Assembly: GCA_021783095.1 (NCBI GenBank)
Contig: JAJXUG010000004.1
Location: forward strand, 48,354 to 112,353
DNA length: 64,000 bases
Reading direction: 5' to 3'
From: Chloroflexota bacterium
Lineage (GTDB): Bacteria > Chloroflexota > Limnocylindria > Limnocylindrales > CSP1-4
Position numbers and translations under genes: made by a program. Shown here piece after piece: positions 61,261 through 64,000 of the stretch (the stretch's first letter is position 1; every line of letters starts with the position of its first letter). The notes below the pieces were generated by a model. The model had not been told where the DNA came from, ran no database searches, and saw only the letters and a list, made by a program, of their open reading frames with translations.

Positions 61261-61423
61261 GAACAACCGCGAGAACCACGACAACCACACAGGGGTCGCG
61301 CGAAAGCCCCTGCACGTACGCGCCAAGCCAATAACCACGTAAACCGCACGGCTTCCATGCAGCGCTAGACCTCGTTTCCCTGCGCGGGCGCCAGCGCGGT
61401 TGTCGTGGTTGTCGCGGTTGTTC
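61261..61423. repeat. 26 bp near-perfect inverted repeat with nonamer iterons
   Basis: 61261-61286 and 61398-61423 are inverted copies with one mismatch in 26. The right arm consists of direct 9 bp words (GTTGTCGTG, GTTGTCGCG, GTTGTTCCG) and also encodes the Thr-rich tail of the primase. A related word, CGCGACAAC, occurs again near 63737 ahead of the ribbon-helix-helix gene. Candidate replication origin iterons or regulator sites. Confidence 0.75.
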
Positions 61424-63494
61424 CGGCGAGGCGGATCACGGTCGCCGGCCGCTTCGAGGTGGCGAGCCGCACCTTGGTCCGCTCGGCGATGCCGAGGGAC
61501 TCCAGGAGCGCGACCGCGGACTCGAGCTCGGCGGCGCTCCGGACGCCCAGCGCCCGCTTGGCGTCCTCCCACTGGAGCGGGCCGTCGGCGAGCTGCAGCC
61601 GGAGCGCGTCGGCGTGGCGGTCGCCGGTCGAGTCCCCGAGGACGTGGCGGACCGACCGCTCTGCGTAGTCCCACAGGGCGCGCGCGGCGCGCAGGTGAGG
61701 GACGCCGATCACCGGCGACCGGTCGAGCAGGGCGTACACGAGCGCCAGGCGGACGACCTGCGCCTCGGTCCGCGCCGTCATCGCGGCCAGCAGCCCGTGC
61801 GGTCGTCGCAGCGAGAGCTCGAGGTACAGGTCCTCCCAGGCGTCGCGCGCGTCGGGTGACCACGGCACCTCGCCGGGCGCCTGCGCCTCGGCGATCGCCG
61901 CCCCGACGGCCGCGAGGAGCGCCTGGTCGAGGCGCTCGACGGGCGAGACCGGGAAGGGCACGAGGCGCGTGCGCCGCACGGCGAGCCAGATGAAGCGGTT
62001 GCCGAAGCCGTTCGCGGCGTCGGTCCCGGTGAGCTTCTGGCGGAGCTCGACCGGGGTGACGTGGGCGACGACCCCGACGTGGTGCCCGTGGACGACGGAC
62101 TGCTCGCGGGCGAGGATCCGGCCCATCGGGACGCCGTCCCAGGCGTCGCGGACCACCGGCGAGAGCGTCGAGCCCTCGCGCGCCATGACGGTGAGGAGGC
62201 GGCCGAACTCGCTCTCCATGACGAGCGCCCGGTGCTCGTCCTGCGCCTCGTGCCCCTTGAGGTAGCCGATGAGGCCCTCGCCCGAGCCCAGGCCGGCGAC
62301 GATCAGCTGGCTCCATTCGGGGTAGGCCCGGTTCATCACCTCGCGGGCGATCGAGCCCGCGGTGCCCTTGCGGCCGGTGCTGCTGTCGCCGACGAGGACC
62401 ACGAAGAGGTTCGGCGCCTGGGCGCTGCCCTGGTAGATGTAGCGGAGGCCGCCCATGGCGGCGCCGACGGACGCGAGCAGCGTCCCCAGGACGCCGACCG
62501 GGTCGGCCTCGGTGTGCGGGGCGACGGCGCGCACGATCTCGCCCAGCGGGCCGTGGTACACCGCGTCGTCGGGGGGCGCCGGCCAGTCCGCAGCGGTAGG
62601 CTCCGCCGGCGCCGCCGCAGCCGCGGCCATGACCGCGGCGTCCGCCCCGGGGTCCGACGCCGGGTCGCCCAGGCGCTCGGCGGTGCCCCGCCAGGCCCGC
62701 TCGAAGCGCTCCCGGAGCTCGGGCTCGGACAGGGGCACGGCGAACCGCGGCGCCAGGACGCCCGCGACGCCCGCCCAGACCTCCTCCCTGCCGAGGCCCC
62801 GCATGTAGCGGCTGGCGGTGTAGTCGCGGATGGCGTCGTAGCGGGCGCCGGCGTAGCCAGCCTCGGGCAGCTCGTATCCGCCCAGCCCGACCTCGATCGT
62901 GCCGTCGTCCGGTGGCGGCGGCGCGGCGGCGGCCCGTAACCATGCGTCCGGCAGATCGGCGATCTCGGCGCACGGCCCCGCCGGCGCGTAGACGGCGCCC
63001 GACGCGTGGACGCTGCGGGGCCCGATCACGTACCCCGCGCCGGGGCCCGAGCCCCAGCGGGTGACGTAGCCGAAGAGCTGGCCCGCGGGCCGCGGCAGCC
63101 CCTCCGGCCAGCGCAGGAACACGTGCTGGCCGTGGGCGGTGTCCGTCCGCAGCGTCGGCGGCAGCGCCCCGAGCCTGGCCTCGAGCTCGGCGAGCCGCGC
63201 GACCCCGTCGCCGTCGACGTCGAGCACGAGCACGCCGTCGGGGCACACCAGGCCGTAGTTGGGCTCGGACCCCGCCGAGAGCAGCGTCCGGATGCGGTCG
63301 CGGTCCCGGGTGTGCTCGAGGAACCCCTGGCGGCCGATCGGGTGCTTGCCCGGGCTCCCGCAGGCGCGGCCCCTCGCGCACCGGCACGTCCCGTCGGGGT
63401 CGGCGCTCCACACGCTGAACACCCCGAACCCGCGCTCGGCGAACCACAGGGCCGCGCGGATTCGGTCCGCGGCCGTCGGGCGAGAGCCTGTCAC
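61365..63494 (-). CDS. Primase-polymerase with helicase-like domain
   Basis: A 709-residue replication protein. The N-terminal primase-polymerase domain has FAERGFGVFSVW, a Cys-rich insert (CRCARGRACGSPGKHPIG) and the metal-binding LVLDVDGDG (Asp92, Asp94). A DUF3987-like helicase domain follows (about 330-620) with a variant P-loop GDSSTGRKGTA and ALVMESEFGRLL as Walker B-like segment. The C-terminus holds a winged-helix-like part and a Thr run. GTG start overlaps the stop of the upstream RHH gene. It probably starts replication of the element. Confidence 0.8.
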   Translation of the reverse strand: MTGSRPTAADRIRAALWFAERGFGVFSVWSADPDGTCRCARGRACGSPGKHPIGRQGFLEHTRDRDRIRTLLSAGSEPNYGLVCPDGVLVLDVDGDGVARLAELEARLGALPPTLRTDTAHGQHVFLRWPEGLPRPAGQLFGYVTRWGSGPGAGYVIGPRSVHASGAVYAPAGPCAEIADLPDAWLRAAAAPPPPDDGTIEVGLGGYELPEAGYAGARYDAIRDYTASRYMRGLGREEVWAGVAGVLAPRFAVPLSEPELRERFERAWRGTAERLGDPASDPGADAAVMAAAAAAPAEPTAADWPAPPDDAVYHGPLGEIVRAVAPHTEADPVGVLGTLLASVGAAMGGLRYIYQGSAQAPNLFVVLVGDSSTGRKGTAGSIAREVMNRAYPEWSQLIVAGLGSGEGLIGYLKGHEAQDEHRALVMESEFGRLLTVMAREGSTLSPVVRDAWDGVPMGRILAREQSVVHGHHVGVVAHVTPVELRQKLTGTDAANGFGNRFIWLAVRRTRLVPFPVSPVERLDQALLAAVGAAIAEAQAPGEVPWSPDARDAWEDLYLELSLRRPHGLLAAMTARTEAQVVRLALVYALLDRSPVIGVPHLRAARALWDYAERSVRHVLGDSTGDRHADALRLQLADGPLQWEDAKRALGVRSAAELESAVALLESLGIAERTKVRLATSKRPATVIRLAGTTATTTTTALAPAQGNEV

Positions 63495-63691
63495 GGGGTG
63501 GGGTCCGCGGGAGCGCCCGGCCGCGAGGCGGACGCGCTGCCGCGGCGCCCGGCAGCCCCGCGGGCGCGGGCGCGCAGGCCCTGGACGACGAGGAACGAGG
63601 CCTGGTCGCGCGGGGTGCGGCACTCGGCCCGGGCGAGGTCGCGCAGGGCCGCCTCTGCGTCCTCGGGGATGCGGATGGTGATCGTGGGCAT
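63491..63691 (-). CDS. Ribbon-helix-helix (CopG/Arc-like) protein
   Basis: A 66-residue protein. MPTITIRIPEDAEAALRDLA is the beta strand and first helix of an RHH fold; the second helix is QASFLVVQGLRARARG. The Ser/Gly/Pro tail (46-66) is likely disordered. Such proteins control plasmid copy number or act as antitoxins or accessory factors. It is coupled to the primase gene (GTGA) and may bind the CGCGACAAC words found upstream (near 63737) and in the inverted repeat at 61261-61423. Confidence 0.72.
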   Translation of the reverse strand: MPTITIRIPEDAEAALRDLARAECRTPRDQASFLVVQGLRARARGAAGRRGSASASRPGAPADPTP

Positions 63692-63794
63692 GCCCCGATT
63701 GAACGCCCGCCCCGCACGCCAGGTAAACGAGGCGAACGCGACAACAACCCGCCAACAAGGCGCCAGGAATGCGCCACCGGCATGCCGCCGCCGG

Positions 63795-63989
63795 CTACCC
63801 CTCGAGCGGCCAGCCGAGGCCGTGGTCGTGCAGGAAGCGCTGCAGGGAGCGGGGCGCCACGTCCAGCCGCGACGCGAGCTCGGCCTGGGTCGGCCGGCGC
63901 CCGCGCTCGGCCCGGAACGCCTGGTGCGCCACGCGGACCGCGCCGGCCGTCAGCTGGCCCGTGCCCCTCGGGCGCCCTCGGCCGGGCAC
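63795..63989 (-). CDS. Small helix-turn-helix protein, possibly cut by window edge
   Basis: A 64-residue frame starting at GTG (63989), with PTQAELASRLDVAPRSLQRFL as a helix-turn-helix and a basic Gly/Arg-rich N-terminus (GRGRPRGTG). The frame stays open to the window end, so the true start may lie outside. The HTH is like that of IHF-independent excisionase or AlpA-type regulators, but the match is weak. It belongs to the integrative element. Confidence 0.5.
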   Translation of the reverse strand: MPGRGRPRGTGQLTAGAVRVAHQAFRAERGRRPTQAELASRLDVAPRSLQRFLHDHGLGWPLEG

Positions 63990-64000
63990 GGGGGAGTCGC

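Larger units (their letters stand above)
59590..64000. mobile_element. Integrative element at tRNA-Arg(CCG), right end outside window
   Basis: From the 3' part of tRNA-Arg to the window edge, the genes are of mobile type: serine recombinase, a 59-residue protein, a primase-polymerase, a ribbon-helix-helix protein and an HTH protein, all on the minus strand with GTGA overlaps. One attachment site should lie in the tRNA 3' half (about 59590-59610), where the recombinase frame runs into the tRNA. The other junction is not in view. There are no capsid or conjugation genes here, so it may be a satellite, a plasmid-like element or one end of a larger island. Confidence 0.75.

Noticed and set aside
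61066..63783. A 905-codon open frame across the element's minus strand
   Set aside because: Only its last 59 codons look like protein. The rest is Arg/Pro/Ala-rich and is the shifted frame of the primase-polymerase, which has real motifs in the adjacent frame.

Overview
The window is a GC-rich (about 70% by eye) chromosomal segment of a bacterium with monoderm-like traits. The tad locus has no secretin, the genes are compact and often overlap as GTGA, and the run atpZ-B-E-F-H-A-G-D-C, murA, mreB/mbl resembles Firmicutes and Chloroflexota. I infer a Chloroflexota lineage close to Limnocylindria, but no rRNA is present and this is not proven. Most single genes start 6 to 10 bases after a TAnnnT -10 box, which points to leaderless transcripts, while pilins, hpf and glyA carry clear Shine-Dalgarno sites.

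Layout. 1-3.5 kb: DegS/DegU-type two-component genes, a second kinase-like protein with a degenerate ATPase, and a 53-residue membrane peptide not longer than many ORF cut-offs. 3.6-11 kb: a Flp/Tad pilus locus with four tandem flp pilins (two sharing a 173 bp perfect repeat), cpaB, cpaE with an intact receiver, cpaF, tadB, tadC. 11-16 kb: DUF192, comF, hpf, endonuclease IV-like gene and a GT39-like glycosyltransferase. 16-37.4 kb: a long minus-strand block of an XRE regulator, two membrane proteins, PHP esterase, mreB/mbl, murA (active-site Cys replaced by Asp), the complete ATP synthase operon, a WecA/TagO-type transferase, glyA, tsaC, a Cof-like HAD, prmC, prfA and DUF1385.

37.5-47.6 kb: an accessory metabolic area with an Fe-S Rrf2 regulator, a multi-pass membrane protein and a copper nitrite reductase lipoprotein facing each other, a CoA transferase, an ECF sigma factor with an SH3-carrying membrane partner, YbaK, an LmbE/Mca-like deacetylase and CapA. 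47.7-53.2 kb: tRNA-Asp, an array of four 37 bp palindromic repeats, threonine aldolase, a DUF885 peptidase, a divergent HisA-like barrel, and two cyclophilins. 53.2-58.4 kb: a candidate structured small RNA, a broken pcm gene, a prolyl aminopeptidase-like hydrolase and a Ugp-type sugar/glycerophosphodiester ABC importer lacking its ATPase.

58.6-64 kb is a recombination hotspot. An orphan VapC toxin with a decayed antitoxin and a winged-helix fragment lie beside tRNA-Arg(CCG). From the 3' end of that tRNA an integrative element runs to the window edge: a large serine recombinase whose tail reads into the tRNA antisense strand, a small protein, a primase-polymerase/helicase-like protein, a ribbon-helix-helix regulator and an HTH protein, with a near-perfect 26 bp inverted repeat between recombinase and primase modules.
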